Assembly (NCBI GenBank): GCA_015222495.1
Contig: JADFVK010000154.1
Coordinates: forward strand, 1-45,017
Length of the DNA stretch: 45,017 bases
Direction: 5' to 3'
Source of the DNA: Pseudomonadota bacterium
Lineage (GTDB): Bacteria; Pseudomonadota; Gammaproteobacteria; GRL18
The stretch's first letter is position 1, and each line of letters begins with the position of its first letter. The notes below the pieces were generated by a model. The model did no database searches. It was not told the DNA's origin and saw only the letters and a list, made by a program, of their open reading frames with translations. Position numbers and translations under genes: made by a program. This document shows positions 8,330 to 18,905 of the stretch, piece after piece.

Positions 8330-9343
8330 TTAGTTGTGTAAGGACGCCGCATAAATAGCCGGGCCATAAAGTGCTGTTTTATCATTCATAATGACTTTAA
8401 CCGGCATTTTTTTTAACAAAGGTTCGCGCCTGCCTTTAGCCAGAAAAGCCTGCATAAAACGACCTGATTGTAATTGCTTGATGATTTTAGGTGCAATACC
8501 ACCACCGAGAAAAACACCACCAAGAGACATTATTTTCAGCGCATGATTAGAGGCTTCCACACCATAAAAATAAACCAGCCAATTCAGAGCCTGTTCACAA
8601 ACTTTATCTTTAGATTCCATTGCTGCCTGTGAGATTGCTGCTGCACTATCACCTTCCTGCATTTGCTTTGCTAACCATGCAGGGGGAACAGTATCAACTT
8701 CAATACATAAAAACTGATAAATATTTTCTAAGCCCATTCCGGAAACGATACGCTCCCAACTGACGTGTCCCTGATATTTTTTTGTTAAATATTGATGTAA
8801 ACGATATTCTTTATCTGTCTGAGCAGAGAAATCTGTATGTCCACCTTCTGAGGCAAAAGGCTGATGTTGTTGACCATCCCAAAACAGTCCGGCTTCACCC
8901 AGGCCTGTACCTGCTGCAATAATTGATATATTTCCCTGAGCTTGCTCATCACCCTGATTTAAAGTGATAAAGTCATCTTGCTGTAAAGCAGCAATCCCCC
9001 ATGCATTAGCTTCCAGATCATTGAGTAAGCTGACTGAATCCCAGTTAAATTGTTGTTTAATTTTTTCACCATCAATATCCCAGGATAAATTAGTGAGTTG
9101 GCAATAATTTTTTGTTACGGGGCCTGCCACACCAAAGCAGGCATTTTTAAAATCTAAGTCTTCTGTATGCTCATGTGAGTGTTCTTTTATATGCAGCAGA
9201 AATTTCTCAATAATGGATTCCAGTGAATGAAAATCTACACTATTCCAGGTGGCTTCTATTAATGATTGAACCTGATTATTCTCAACATTGAAAATACCTA
9301 GATTTGTTTTAGTTCCACCGATATCCCCTGCAAGCACAATCAT
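8330..9343 (-). CDS. glk: Glucokinase
   Basis: LAGDIGGTKTNLGIF, ACFGVAGPV, NDLEANAWGI, GTGLGEAGLFW. Confidence 0.92.
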   Translation of the reverse strand: MIVLAGDIGGTKTNLGIFNVENNQVQSLIEATWNSVDFHSLESIIEKFLLHIKEHSHEHTEDLDFKNACFGVAGPVTKNYCQLTNLSWDIDGEKIKQQFNWDSVSLLNDLEANAWGIAALQQDDFITLNQGDEQAQGNISIIAAGTGLGEAGLFWDGQQHQPFASEGGHTDFSAQTDKEYRLHQYLTKKYQGHVSWERIVSGMGLENIYQFLCIEVDTVPPAWLAKQMQEGDSAAAISQAAMESKDKVCEQALNWLVYFYGVEASNHALKIMSLGGVFLGGGIAPKIIKQLQSGRFMQAFLAKGRREPLLKKMPVKVIMNDKTALYGPAIYAASLHN

Positions 9344-9396
9344 AATATTTCTCAGTTATGAATTTTGGATTATTGTACAGTTTTTTTAGATGTAAT

Positions 9397-10050
9397 TCAT
9401 CGCTTGTCTAAAATATATTTAGTCTCATCTAGTAACTCCTGCGCCTGCTTTTTACTGAGAATTTTCCATGGTAGGGGAATTATCCCTGCAACTTTCTGCT
9501 GATACTTTTTATATACTTCACCATGATAGGCAATAAGTTTACGCTCTTCCAGAAGTGAACCAAAAAAGAAGTAAGCAGTTACTAATAGGTAAACTAATAA
9601 TTGTACTGATGATACATCTCTTGTCCATATGAGCACTATAGCAAAAAAATACCAGGGATGACGCACATAACGATGAAAGGGTGAAATGTGGAAATTCTCC
9701 TGATCATGTACACTACTATTACGTTCTTTTAATTGCCGTATTCCCCAAAATTCTGCCAAGTCATAACATTGCAAAGAAACAATAAAACCCACTAAAGCCA
9801 GTACAGCAATTGCCGAAGTTATATAAAAACTGAGCCCCTGCCACTGCCATAAAACTTCTCCGGGATATAGAAACATAATTATAAGTAGGGGGATACATAG
9901 AATAATTGCCAGCACATTAAAAGCAAGTCGATAATAGGGCATTACAGCCGGCCATTTTATTGCAAGCCATTGCTTCAGCATGATGGAAGCCAGCAGTGAA
10001 TGTAAGATAAAATAAGCCAGAAATACCGCTATAATTAAAAAATATGGCAT
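9397..10050 (-). CDS. Isoprenylcysteine carboxyl methyltransferase/PEMT-like integral membrane protein
   Basis: Multiple TM; RYVRHPWYF...EERKLIAYHGEVYKKYQQKV signature. Confidence 0.7.
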   Translation of the reverse strand: MPYFLIIAVFLAYFILHSLLASIMLKQWLAIKWPAVMPYYRLAFNVLAIILCIPLLIIMFLYPGEVLWQWQGLSFYITSAIAVLALVGFIVSLQCYDLAEFWGIRQLKERNSSVHDQENFHISPFHRYVRHPWYFFAIVLIWTRDVSSVQLLVYLLVTAYFFFGSLLEERKLIAYHGEVYKKYQQKVAGIIPLPWKILSKKQAQELLDETKYILDKR

Positions 10051-10368
10051 AAATTCATTCCAATATTAATAAAAAAACAAAAAACTTTCTTTGTTTTATA
10101 GTGACTAAAACAGAATATACTAATAATCTATACAACCTTTGTTTTACTAGCTTTAAAAGGATTTTATATTAAAAAAATAAAATGAAAGCAGGTAATACAT
10201 GAACTACTCATCATTTTTTATCAAAGCCTTAGTTATAAAACAGTTTACGGACTATATTGATACTGCTAGAATACGTTGCTACACAGATTTTAATAATAAC
10301 ATTTTAAGCCCTTTCGTTCCTATAATAAAAAATATAAATTGGAACTTTTTTGTAATAGGTAAAATTAT

Positions 10369-10968
10369 ATGGCTGATGATAATTCATCCCTCAACACAGA
10401 TAGTAAACCCCGTCTATTTTCACGAAAATATGTACTTTCTATTTTTATCATTTTCTTTGCTGGTGTTATTTCATTTGCAGGCTTTAATTCCATTTTAGCC
10501 TATACTAATGAAATGGAGTTTTGTACCTCCTGCCATAGTATGAAAGTCAACTTAGAAGAGTATAAAGAAACTATTCACTATAAAAACTCTTCCGGTGTTC
10601 AGGCAACCTGTTCAGATTGTCATGTACCGAAAGCATTTTTCCCTAAAATGAAAGCCAAAATCCTCGCCTATAAAGATGTTATGCATGAGATTCTTGGTAC
10701 CATTGATACCACTGAAAAATATGAGGCATATCGTTGGGACATGGCTTCACGTGTCTGGGAAAAGATGAAGGCCAATGATTCCAGAGAATGTCGTAGCTGT
10801 CATGACTATGACAATATGGAATTTAGTACTCAGGATCGCAGCGCACGAAAAAAACATCCACGTGCACAATTAAAAGGACAGACCTGTATCGATTGTCATA
10901 GAGGTATTGCTCATGAAGAACCTGATGAGCCTGATGATGAAGAGGTTGAAGCAACTAATGATAAATAA
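10369..10968 (+). CDS. NapC/NirT-family tetraheme c-type cytochrome
   Basis: N-terminal TM and four CXXCH motifs (CTSCH, CSDCH, CRSCH, CIDCH). Confidence 0.85.
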   Translation: MADDNSSLNTDSKPRLFSRKYVLSIFIIFFAGVISFAGFNSILAYTNEMEFCTSCHSMKVNLEEYKETIHYKNSSGVQATCSDCHVPKAFFPKMKAKILAYKDVMHEILGTIDTTEKYEAYRWDMASRVWEKMKANDSRECRSCHDYDNMEFSTQDRSARKKHPRAQLKGQTCIDCHRGIAHEEPDEPDDEEVEATNDK

Positions 10969-11941
10969 TTCTAAGCACAAGTCTATTATAGCATCTTGCT
11001 TAGCTATTAGCTTATTTTTGGCATCCGCTCCGATTCTAGCGGGGAAGACTAAGTTCTCTGATCCTTCACCACGAGAAAAGGAATTGATGCAAGCTTCCAT
11101 GGTAGGTGATGTTGATATGGTTAAGTCACTACTTGATCACAATGTCAGCGCTAATGCACATGGTCGCTATGGCAAGAATGCTCTTATGTTTGCCATTGAA
11201 GAAGAAAATGAGGATGTAATTCAATTACTAATATCCAGAGGGGCTGATGTCCATATCATCACCAAGCCTGGCTGTACTGCATTAACATTTGCTGCCGAGG
11301 GTGGTTATGCTAGTATCACTGCAATGTTATTAGAAAAAGGGGTTAAAACCACTTCTAAAACACGTGCAGGCTGGGATGCATTAATGATGTCAGCCATCTA
11401 TAACCATCCTGAAGTATTAAAACAACTAATTGCTGCCGGTGCCAGTGTGGATACTCAGGATAAAGATGGCAATACACCTCTGATTGCTGCCGCACAAAGA
11501 GGCTACCTGGAAATAATTGATATACTACTTGAAGCAGGTGCTAATACGGAAATACGTAATCGGGATGACGGCAGTGCCTTAATGGTTGCAGCATCTCATG
11601 GACAGATTGAAATCATTAAAGCACTATTAGTTCGTGGTTGTAGTATTGAAGCACAAAGTAATGATGGTTCTACTCCCATTTTTTGGGCTAGTGAAGCTAA
11701 TCAAATTGAGGCGATGGAATTATTATTAAAAAGTGGTGCCAATCCAAATCATCAGGATATTAGTGGTAGTACCGCTTTAATAGAAGCCTATATACAAAGA
11801 AATTCTGAGGCTGTGATTATGTTGTATCGTTTTGGTGCTGATCCGAATATCAAAGACAATGAAGGACTTTCAGGTTTAGATTATGCCAAAAAAGTCCATG
11901 ACTTTGATAAAAACAAGCAACGAAAGAAACGTAAAAAATAA
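10958..11941 (+). CDS. Exported ankyrin-repeat protein
   Basis: Start taken at MINNSKHKSIIASCLAISLFLASAPILAG (signal peptide) overlapping the cytochrome stop; multiple ankyrin repeats. Confidence 0.85.
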   Translation: MINNSKHKSIIASCLAISLFLASAPILAGKTKFSDPSPREKELMQASMVGDVDMVKSLLDHNVSANAHGRYGKNALMFAIEEENEDVIQLLISRGADVHIITKPGCTALTFAAEGGYASITAMLLEKGVKTTSKTRAGWDALMMSAIYNHPEVLKQLIAAGASVDTQDKDGNTPLIAAAQRGYLEIIDILLEAGANTEIRNRDDGSALMVAASHGQIEIIKALLVRGCSIEAQSNDGSTPIFWASEANQIEAMELLLKSGANPNHQDISGSTALIEAYIQRNSEAVIMLYRFGADPNIKDNEGLSGLDYAKKVHDFDKNKQRKKRKK

Positions 11942-11952
11942 TTATTTTTTTA

Positions 11953-11981
11953 TTGACAAGATATTATTCCTTTCCTATAAA
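11953..11981 (+). promoter_or_regulatory. Sigma-70 promoter of fccAB
   Basis: TTGACA (11953-11958), 17-nt spacer, TATAAA (11976-11981). Confidence 0.75.
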
Positions 11982-12069
11982 TAGAAAGTCGGCATAACAA
12001 TATTGTCAATATAATAAGTAGTAGTAAAAAACTGATCATAAGATCAAAAAGATCACCTAAGGAGGATCT

Positions 12070-12663
12070 ATGAAATTAAACAAGAAAGTACTGGCTCTTT
12101 TAGTACTAGGTGGACTATCAGTCTCAGGTAATAGCATGGCAGGCACACCTAGTGCCCTGGATCTCGCCAATACTTGTGCTGGTTGTCATGGTGTTGATGG
12201 TAGCAGTAATGGACCAGCAATCCCTTCAATCGCAGGTGTTTCACCTGATTACTTTAAAGACGCGATGATGGATTATAAAGACGCTGATGGACGTTATTCT
12301 ACTATCATGGCTCGCATTGCTAAAGGTTATACAGAAGAAGAAATTGGTCTAATGGCGGGGTATTTTTCTAAGCAGAAAATGGTCCCTGCTGATCAAAAAT
12401 TTGATGCAACACAAGCCAAAGCTGGTGCTAAACTTCACAAAAAATATTGTGAAAAATGTCATGAAGATGGTGGTAAATCAGCGGAAGATGATGCGGGCGT
12501 TTTAGCAGGTCAGTGGACAGCTTACTTGCATTACACTATGGATGACTTCACAAATGGTCGCCGTGATATGCCTAAGAAAATGAAGAAGAAAGTTCAAAAA
12601 CTTCAGAAAAAAGATGCTAAAGGTATGGAAAAATTGCTTAACTACTACGGCAGCCAAAAATAA
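12070..12663 (+). CDS. fccA: Flavocytochrome c sulfide dehydrogenase, diheme cytochrome subunit
   Basis: Signal peptide, CAGCH and CEKCH heme motifs; adjacent to fccB; AAGGAGG ribosome-binding site. Confidence 0.85.
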   Translation: MKLNKKVLALLVLGGLSVSGNSMAGTPSALDLANTCAGCHGVDGSSNGPAIPSIAGVSPDYFKDAMMDYKDADGRYSTIMARIAKGYTEEEIGLMAGYFSKQKMVPADQKFDATQAKAGAKLHKKYCEKCHEDGGKSAEDDAGVLAGQWTAYLHYTMDDFTNGRRDMPKKMKKKVQKLQKKDAKGMEKLLNYYGSQK

Positions 12664-12677
12664 AAGGAGAGTTTCAT

Positions 12678-13979
12678 ATGTCAGGAATTTCACGTCGAAA
12701 TTTTATCCAGATAACAGGTGGCGCTGCTGCAGTTAGTACTCTGGGTGTTAGTAATATTCTATTGGCTGGCAAAAGTGCTGGTCATGTTGTTATCGTTGGT
12801 GGTGGTATTGGTGGTGCAACAGCTGCACGTTATATCAAACGTGCTGACCCTGCTGTTCAGGTTACTATTGTTGAGCCAAACAAAGACTACTATACATGTT
12901 TTATGAGTAATGAAGTCCTAAGTGGTCACCGTACTCTAGATTCAATTAAATTCGGTTATAAAAACCTTGAATCAATGGGTGTTAAAATCGTTCAGGACTA
13001 TGCATCAAATATTGATGCAGGTAAGAAGCACGTTGTCACTAAGAAGAGTGGTAATATTGCCTATGACCGTTGTATTGTTTCTCCAGGTGTTGATTTTAAA
13101 TGGGAAATGATTGAAGGTTTAGATGCTAAAGTTGCCGCAGAGAAAATCCCTCATGCATGGAAAGCAGGCCCACAAACAGCTTTGATGCGTAAGCAATTAG
13201 AAGCAATGAAAGATGGTGGAACAGTAATTATTGCACCACCGCCAAATCCATTCCGTTGTCCTCCTGGACCTTATGAGCGTGCTTGTCAGGTTGCTGATTA
13301 CCTTAAGAATCATAAGCCTAAGTCTAAAGTCCTTATTCTGGATGCTAAAGACAAGTTCTCCAAGCAAGGTCTATTTATGCAAGGTTGGAAAAAGCACTAT
13401 GGTTATGGCACAGATAACAGCCTAATCGAGTGGGTTAAAGGTGCTGAAGGCGGTATTATTGAAGGTGTTGATGCCAAAACTAACACTGTTACCGGTAGTG
13501 TTGATGAGTATAAGGGCGATGTTGTTAACATTATTCCTGCTCAGAAAGCTGGTAAAATTGCCTTTACTGCAGGTCTTGTGAATGATAAGGGCTGGTGTCC
13601 AGTTAATCAGCAAACATTTGAGTCTACTAAGCATAAAGATGTTTATGTGATTGGTGATTCCAGTGTTGCTTCTCCTCTACCTAAATCTGGTTATTCTGCA
13701 AACTCAGAAGCTAAAGTTTGTGCTGCTGCAGTTGTTGCTAGCCTACAAGGTAAGGATCCTGCGATTCCAACACTAGTCAACACTTGTTATAGTGTACTTG
13801 CACCGGGAGATGGTATTTCAGTTGCTATGGTATATAACTTTGATGGTAAGAAAATCCAGAAAGTTAAGGGGTCAGGTGGTTTAACACCTATGGACTCATC
13901 ACCAGCAATGCGAGCACGTGAAGAGCAATATGCTCATTCATGGTTCAGAAACATCACTGCTGATGTATTTGGTGGATAA
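12678..13979 (+). CDS. fccB: Flavocytochrome c sulfide dehydrogenase, flavoprotein subunit
   Basis: Tat-like SRRNFIQITGGAA; GGGIGGATAARYIKRADP; YTCFMSNEVLSG; C-terminal FCSD domain. Confidence 0.93.
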   Translation: MSGISRRNFIQITGGAAAVSTLGVSNILLAGKSAGHVVIVGGGIGGATAARYIKRADPAVQVTIVEPNKDYYTCFMSNEVLSGHRTLDSIKFGYKNLESMGVKIVQDYASNIDAGKKHVVTKKSGNIAYDRCIVSPGVDFKWEMIEGLDAKVAAEKIPHAWKAGPQTALMRKQLEAMKDGGTVIIAPPPNPFRCPPGPYERACQVADYLKNHKPKSKVLILDAKDKFSKQGLFMQGWKKHYGYGTDNSLIEWVKGAEGGIIEGVDAKTNTVTGSVDEYKGDVVNIIPAQKAGKIAFTAGLVNDKGWCPVNQQTFESTKHKDVYVIGDSSVASPLPKSGYSANSEAKVCAAAVVASLQGKDPAIPTLVNTCYSVLAPGDGISVAMVYNFDGKKIQKVKGSGGLTPMDSSPAMRAREEQYAHSWFRNITADVFGG

Positions 13980-14026
13980 TTTAGTTTAGAGCTTTTATTT
14001 TAAAGTTCTTTACGATTAACATCTGA

Positions 14027-14062
14027 AATGCCAATTCTTTAATCGGAATTGGCATTTTTTTT
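14027..14062 (+). terminator. Rho-independent terminator of fccAB
   Basis: AATGCCAATTC (14027-14037)/GAATTGGCATT (14046-14056), perfect 11 bp, then T-run. Confidence 0.92.
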
Positions 14063-14090
14063 GCCTGTTACTTAATGATAAGATAAGCAC

Positions 14091-15059
14091 ATGTCTAAAG
14101 ATAATCACATAGAGCCTGAGCAATTATTTAAGCTATGGGGAAATCATCGCTACTTTCCCATCAGTCAATTTTATAAAAACCAGTTTAATGAAAAAGTTTA
14201 TAAAGTATCTGTGAGTATTGCAGAAACATGTCCTAATCGACAAGAAAACTCAAGAATGCCCTTATGTATTTTTTGTGATGAGTGGGGCTCTGCTGCTTAT
14301 CATCTGGAGCGGGATAAATCTCTGCAGCAGCAAATTATTATTAATCGGGAAAAGATTTCCAAACGTTATCGAGCAAAAAAATTCTTAGTCTATTTCCAAT
14401 CTTATACCAATACCTTTGATCGGGTTTCTGAACTAGAACAGCGTTTTGATATTGCCCTAAACGAAGATGCTATTGTCGGTATTGTGCTGGGCACACGACC
14501 GGATTGCCTACCTTCCCGAATATTACCCTTATTGAAAAAAACACATGAAACACATTATGTAATGGTCGAACTAGGCTTACAAAGTTTTTTTGATCATCAT
14601 CTCACTTTCTTACAACGTGGTCATGATGTGGCCAGGGGTTATGAAGCTATAAAAAAACTACATGAGCAAACCGGTGTTGATATCGGCATACATTTAATTT
14701 TTGGACTGCCTGATGAAACAGATAAAGAAATTATTGAAACAGCCCATATATTAAATAAGCTCCCTATATCCAATGTAAAACTACATAATTTACACGTTTT
14801 AAAAAATACTCCACTGGCTGAACTTTATAAAAAGGGTCAGTTTCAAGCCTGTGAGCTGGAAGATTATATTAAAAAAGTCACTCTATTTTTACAACATCTG
14901 TCACCCGATATTGCAGTGCAGCGATTAACAGCCGTAGCAAGTCGCTGGGACGAACTAATAGCTCCACAATGGACTAAAGATAAAATGCGTCCCACGCAAA
15001 TGATAGAGGATCATTTGAAAGAAAGTGGAATTTATCAGGGGCAATTGGTTTGTGATTGA
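14091..15059 (+). CDS. Radical SAM protein, YhcC/TIGR01212-like
   Basis: CPNRQENSRMPLCIFCDEWG; MVELGLQSFFDHHL; GIHLIFGLPDET. Confidence 0.85.
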   Translation: MSKDNHIEPEQLFKLWGNHRYFPISQFYKNQFNEKVYKVSVSIAETCPNRQENSRMPLCIFCDEWGSAAYHLERDKSLQQQIIINREKISKRYRAKKFLVYFQSYTNTFDRVSELEQRFDIALNEDAIVGIVLGTRPDCLPSRILPLLKKTHETHYVMVELGLQSFFDHHLTFLQRGHDVARGYEAIKKLHEQTGVDIGIHLIFGLPDETDKEIIETAHILNKLPISNVKLHNLHVLKNTPLAELYKKGQFQACELEDYIKKVTLFLQHLSPDIAVQRLTAVASRWDELIAPQWTKDKMRPTQMIEDHLKESGIYQGQLVCD

Positions 15060-15118
15060 TAATTTTAAACATCATGTTAAAGTAACACTATTTTTACTTA
15101 TCTTAAAGACAGAATACT

Positions 15119-15574
15119 ATGAAAATCTGGGTAGATGCAGATGCATGTCCAATTGTAATTAAAGAGATATTATTTAAGGCCGCCAAAAGAACAGGTGTTC
15201 AGCTGACACTGGTGGCTAATCAATATATCAGTATCCCAAAAGCTGATAATATTAGTATGTTGCGAGTTGGTTCTGGTTTTGATGTGGCTGATAATGAAAT
15301 AGTAAAACAAGTGGAGGAAGGTGATCTGGTGATTACCAGTGACATTCCCTTAGCAGATGAAGTAATTGAAAAAAAAGGACTGGCCTTAAGTTCAAGAGGT
15401 GAGATGTTTTCTGCTAATTCTATTAAAGCTAAATTAAATATGCGTGACTTTATGGATACCATGCGTTCCAGTGGTGTACATACTGGCGGCCCCCCACCAT
15501 TAAGTCAAAGTGATCGACAAGCTTTTGCCAATCATCTGGATCGATTATTAACACAATTTGTTCCAACTAAATAA
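15119..15574 (+). CDS. YaiI/YqxD family (DUF188) protein
   Basis: [46 protein letters not shown]. Confidence 0.9.
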   Translation: MKIWVDADACPIVIKEILFKAAKRTGVQLTLVANQYISIPKADNISMLRVGSGFDVADNEIVKQVEEGDLVITSDIPLADEVIEKKGLALSSRGEMFSANSIKAKLNMRDFMDTMRSSGVHTGGPPPLSQSDRQAFANHLDRLLTQFVPTK

Positions 15575-16318
15575 TCATGATTTTAGCCATCGTCTCAGCT
15601 CTGCTACATGACGACGACTGACTTCTATACCATTTGGCATATCCTTTAAAAGCACAAAAACATGGCCATCCTGCAGTTTCTCTAATGACTCAATTTTTTG
15701 TTTTCTAATTAAGGAATTTCGATGAATGCGTAAAAATTCATCTGAAAATTCCTGCTCCAGAGATTTTAAGGTATCTTCAATAATGGTTTCTTTTATAAGA
15801 TTGTTTTTATAATATTGAACTGTTGTATATTTATGATCTGCCTGAAAACAAGCGATATCATCAACATCAATCATCAAGATATTACCCCTGATTTGGGCAG
15901 CGATATGAGTTCTTTTAGGACTCTCTTGTGTTTGTAAAGTCACTCGTTCAAGTTGCAGCTTATTCAGCTTACTACACTTTTTTAATGCCTTATCTAACAA
16001 TTCCTTGCGTATAGGTTTCAGTAAATAATCAACTGCTTCCGATTTAAAAGCATCCAGTGCATATTCATCATAAGCCGTAGTGAATATAATGGCAGGCGGC
16101 TCATCTAATTCAGCTAAATGTCTGGCGGCTTCCAAACCATCCATACCAGGCATTCTGATGTCCATTAGGATAATATCTGCTGAGCTTTTATTAAATTGTT
16201 CTATCACATCAAGACCATTGCGAGCAAATTCCAGCATATATTGATCATTTATTTCAGTCATTAAATGGGCAAGGCGTTCTCTGGCAAGCGGTTCATCATC
16301 AGCAATGATTATCTTCAT
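15575..16318 (-). CDS. LytTR-family response regulator (AlgR-like)
   Basis: REC domain IIADDEPLARERL...LMDIRMPGMDGLEA plus C-terminal LytTR domain. Confidence 0.88.
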   Translation of the reverse strand: MKIIIADDEPLARERLAHLMTEINDQYMLEFARNGLDVIEQFNKSSADIILMDIRMPGMDGLEAARHLAELDEPPAIIFTTAYDEYALDAFKSEAVDYLLKPIRKELLDKALKKCSKLNKLQLERVTLQTQESPKRTHIAAQIRGNILMIDVDDIACFQADHKYTTVQYYKNNLIKETIIEDTLKSLEQEFSDEFLRIHRNSLIRKQKIESLEKLQDGHVFVLLKDMPNGIEVSRRHVAELRRWLKS

Positions 16319-17373
16319 AGTAAGGACTCACTTTCAGATAAATAGGGTAGTTTTAAAATAGTAAAATGCAAGTCTCCTACTTCCTTACAATTAATAGAAG
16401 CTCTGCCCTGATAGAAAACTTCCAGCCGTTCTCTAATATTATCCAAAGCCATTTGATTGCCCTTTCGATGAGCAGGCTTTTTACTATTATTATTTTCTAT
16501 GCAGAGAATTAATTGTCTAAGTTTATACTCAACTTTTATCCTGATTAATCCCCCATCAATTTCCGGCTCAATGCCATGAAAAATAGCATTTTCAAGTAAA
16601 GGCTGCAGCAATAAGGCCGGTACCATCATTTCGTCTGGAATATTTTCAATAGACCACTCAACACTCAAACGCTCTCTCAGGCGTTGTTTTTCAATATCCA
16701 GATAACGCTGGCTTAAGGTTAATTCTTCTGACCAGGGAATAAGCTCTTTCTGTTCTTTTAACAGCATACGAAATAGTTCAGCTAAGTCTTCTGTTATACG
16801 TTCTGCATCCTGTGGTTTGGTACGGGTTAAACTGGCAATAGTATTCATACTATTAAATAAAAAATGTGGCCGAATACGAGCCTGTAATAATTGAAGTTTG
16901 GTTTTTGACTCCATCTGAATTTTCATACGCCACTGGTGTTGTATATAAAAATAACGTAAAGCCAATGCGCTGATAATACTGCCAATCAATAAATTATGTA
17001 GTAAAAACTCCCAATGTGTCGTAGATGGAATAATCAAACCAAGCTGGTAATAATCAATAATAAAAAAACTTAACTCACTAACAAAAATAATGACCAGTAA
17101 AAGTACCAGATAACTAGTAGTTGCAACGAATTGATTAGAATAGTTAACAAAGAAGGGACGCAAAATACAAAGACTACTACTACCTAATAAACCATTCCAC
17201 TGAATAAATAATGATATTAATGCCAGGTCATTCCAGCGTTGCTGTTCGATGCTTAAGGGTGCTAGTGTTAGAATAAAAGCCAATAATTCGCCAATAATCA
17301 CAACCGCAAAAACCATTTTAAGATCACAGAAATTAGGTAAAAATAACGAATTTTTAGTATTTTTTATTGGCAT
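16315..17373 (-). CDS. LytS/AlgZ-like sensor histidine kinase
   Basis: TM N-terminus; LLQARIRPHFLFNSMNTIASL (His_kinase); overlaps the regulator by 4 nt. Confidence 0.88.
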   Translation of the reverse strand: MPIKNTKNSLFLPNFCDLKMVFAVVIIGELLAFILTLAPLSIEQQRWNDLALISLFIQWNGLLGSSSLCILRPFFVNYSNQFVATTSYLVLLLVIIFVSELSFFIIDYYQLGLIIPSTTHWEFLLHNLLIGSIISALALRYFYIQHQWRMKIQMESKTKLQLLQARIRPHFLFNSMNTIASLTRTKPQDAERITEDLAELFRMLLKEQKELIPWSEELTLSQRYLDIEKQRLRERLSVEWSIENIPDEMMVPALLLQPLLENAIFHGIEPEIDGGLIRIKVEYKLRQLILCIENNNSKKPAHRKGNQMALDNIRERLEVFYQGRASINCKEVGDLHFTILKLPYLSESESLL

Positions 17374-17479
17374 CGTTTTGTGTATGTTGTTGAGTATTCA
17401 GTTATAATACTACTTCTCTTAGAATAAGAAAGCCAATTAAGCCTAAAATTCATCCAAAACAATAAAATTCGAAGCCATT

Positions 17480-18892
17480 ATGTCTATAAATCAAAATACT
17501 GCAAAAACCAAACAAGCCGAAAAACCCTGGAATGGACGTTTTACTGAACCTACCGATGCTTTTGTGGAAGCTTTTACCGCTTCAGTAGAGTTTGATCAGC
17601 GTATGTATCAGCAAGATATTAACGGCTCTATTGCACATGCAAAAATGCTAGCACATGTTGGTGTTTTAACTGAACAGGAAAGAGATAGCATTATTGATGG
17701 CCTGGGACAAATTGAACAAAAAATTCAATCGGGCGAATTTAACTGGTCAATAAAGCTGGAAGATGTACATATGAACATTGAAGCTGCCCTGACTGATTTA
17801 ATAGGTATTAATGGTAAAAAACTACATACCGGTCGTTCCAGAAATGATCAGGTGGCGACAGATATACGACTATATTTACGTGATGAGGTAGATCATATTA
17901 TTCAGGCCATTATGCGTCTGCAAAATTCTCTGATTGATTTAGCAGAACGTGAGACAGACACCATTATGCCTGGTTTCACCCACCTGCAAACAGCCCAACC
18001 AGTAACTTTCGGACATCATATGTTAGCCTGGTTTGAAAATCTTGAACGAGATAGAAGCCGCTTCATTGACTGTCGCAAACGCATTAATATTATGCCCTTA
18101 GGTGCTGCAGCTCTTGCTGGTACAACCTACCCAATAGATCGTGAATTTACTGCCAGAGAATTAGGTTTTGATGGTCTTTGTGAGAATTCTCTGGATGCTG
18201 TGAGTGATAGAGATTTTGCTATTGAACTCACTGCAAATGCTGCTTTATTGATGACCCATTTATCACGTTTCTCAGAAGAGCTGGTATTATGGGCATCAGC
18301 TCAATTTAACTTTATTGAACTCAGTGATAGTTTTTGTACTGGTTCTTCTATTATGCCGCAAAAGAAAAATCCTGATGTACCAGAATTAGTTCGTGGTAAG
18401 ACGGGACGAGTCAATGGACATTTAATTAGTTTATTAACACTGATGAAGGGACAACCTCTCGCCTACAATAAGGATAATCAGGAAGATAAGGAGCCCTTAT
18501 TTGATACTGTTGATACTTTAAAAGGTTCCTTAAAAGTTTATGCTGATATGATGAAGCATATTACTGTGAATAAAGATGTCATGCGTGAAGCAGCAATTCG
18601 TGGTTTTTCTACTGCAACAGATTTAGCAGATTATCTGGTCAGAGCAGGAGTACCCTTTCGAGATGCTCATGATGTAGTTGGTAAGGCTGTTCGTTTAGGC
18701 GTGGATACACAGCGGGATCTGGCAGAATTATCATTGTCAGAATTACAACAATTTTCAGATCAGATACAAAATGATGTATTTGATGTATTAACTCTTGAAG
18801 GTTCAGTAGCAGCTCGAAATCATATTGGTGGTACTGCTCCTGAACAGGTACGTGCGGCAGTCAAACGAGCTCGAACTAGAATGAACAACTAA
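17480..18892 (+). CDS. argH: Argininosuccinate lyase
   Basis: [49 protein letters not shown]. Confidence 0.96.
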   Translation: MSINQNTAKTKQAEKPWNGRFTEPTDAFVEAFTASVEFDQRMYQQDINGSIAHAKMLAHVGVLTEQERDSIIDGLGQIEQKIQSGEFNWSIKLEDVHMNIEAALTDLIGINGKKLHTGRSRNDQVATDIRLYLRDEVDHIIQAIMRLQNSLIDLAERETDTIMPGFTHLQTAQPVTFGHHMLAWFENLERDRSRFIDCRKRINIMPLGAAALAGTTYPIDREFTARELGFDGLCENSLDAVSDRDFAIELTANAALLMTHLSRFSEELVLWASAQFNFIELSDSFCTGSSIMPQKKNPDVPELVRGKTGRVNGHLISLLTLMKGQPLAYNKDNQEDKEPLFDTVDTLKGSLKVYADMMKHITVNKDVMREAAIRGFSTATDLADYLVRAGVPFRDAHDVVGKAVRLGVDTQRDLAELSLSELQQFSDQIQNDVFDVLTLEGSVAARNHIGGTAPEQVRAAVKRARTRMNN

Positions 18893-18905
18893 GTGTATTT
18901 TTGCA

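Noticed and set aside
10199-10498. 99-aa plus-strand ORF
   Set aside because: Overlaps the start of the well-supported tetraheme cytochrome in another frame
15575-18892. LytS/LytTR pair beside argH as a novel association
   Set aside because: Matches the known algZ-algR-argH neighbourhood of gammaproteobacteria
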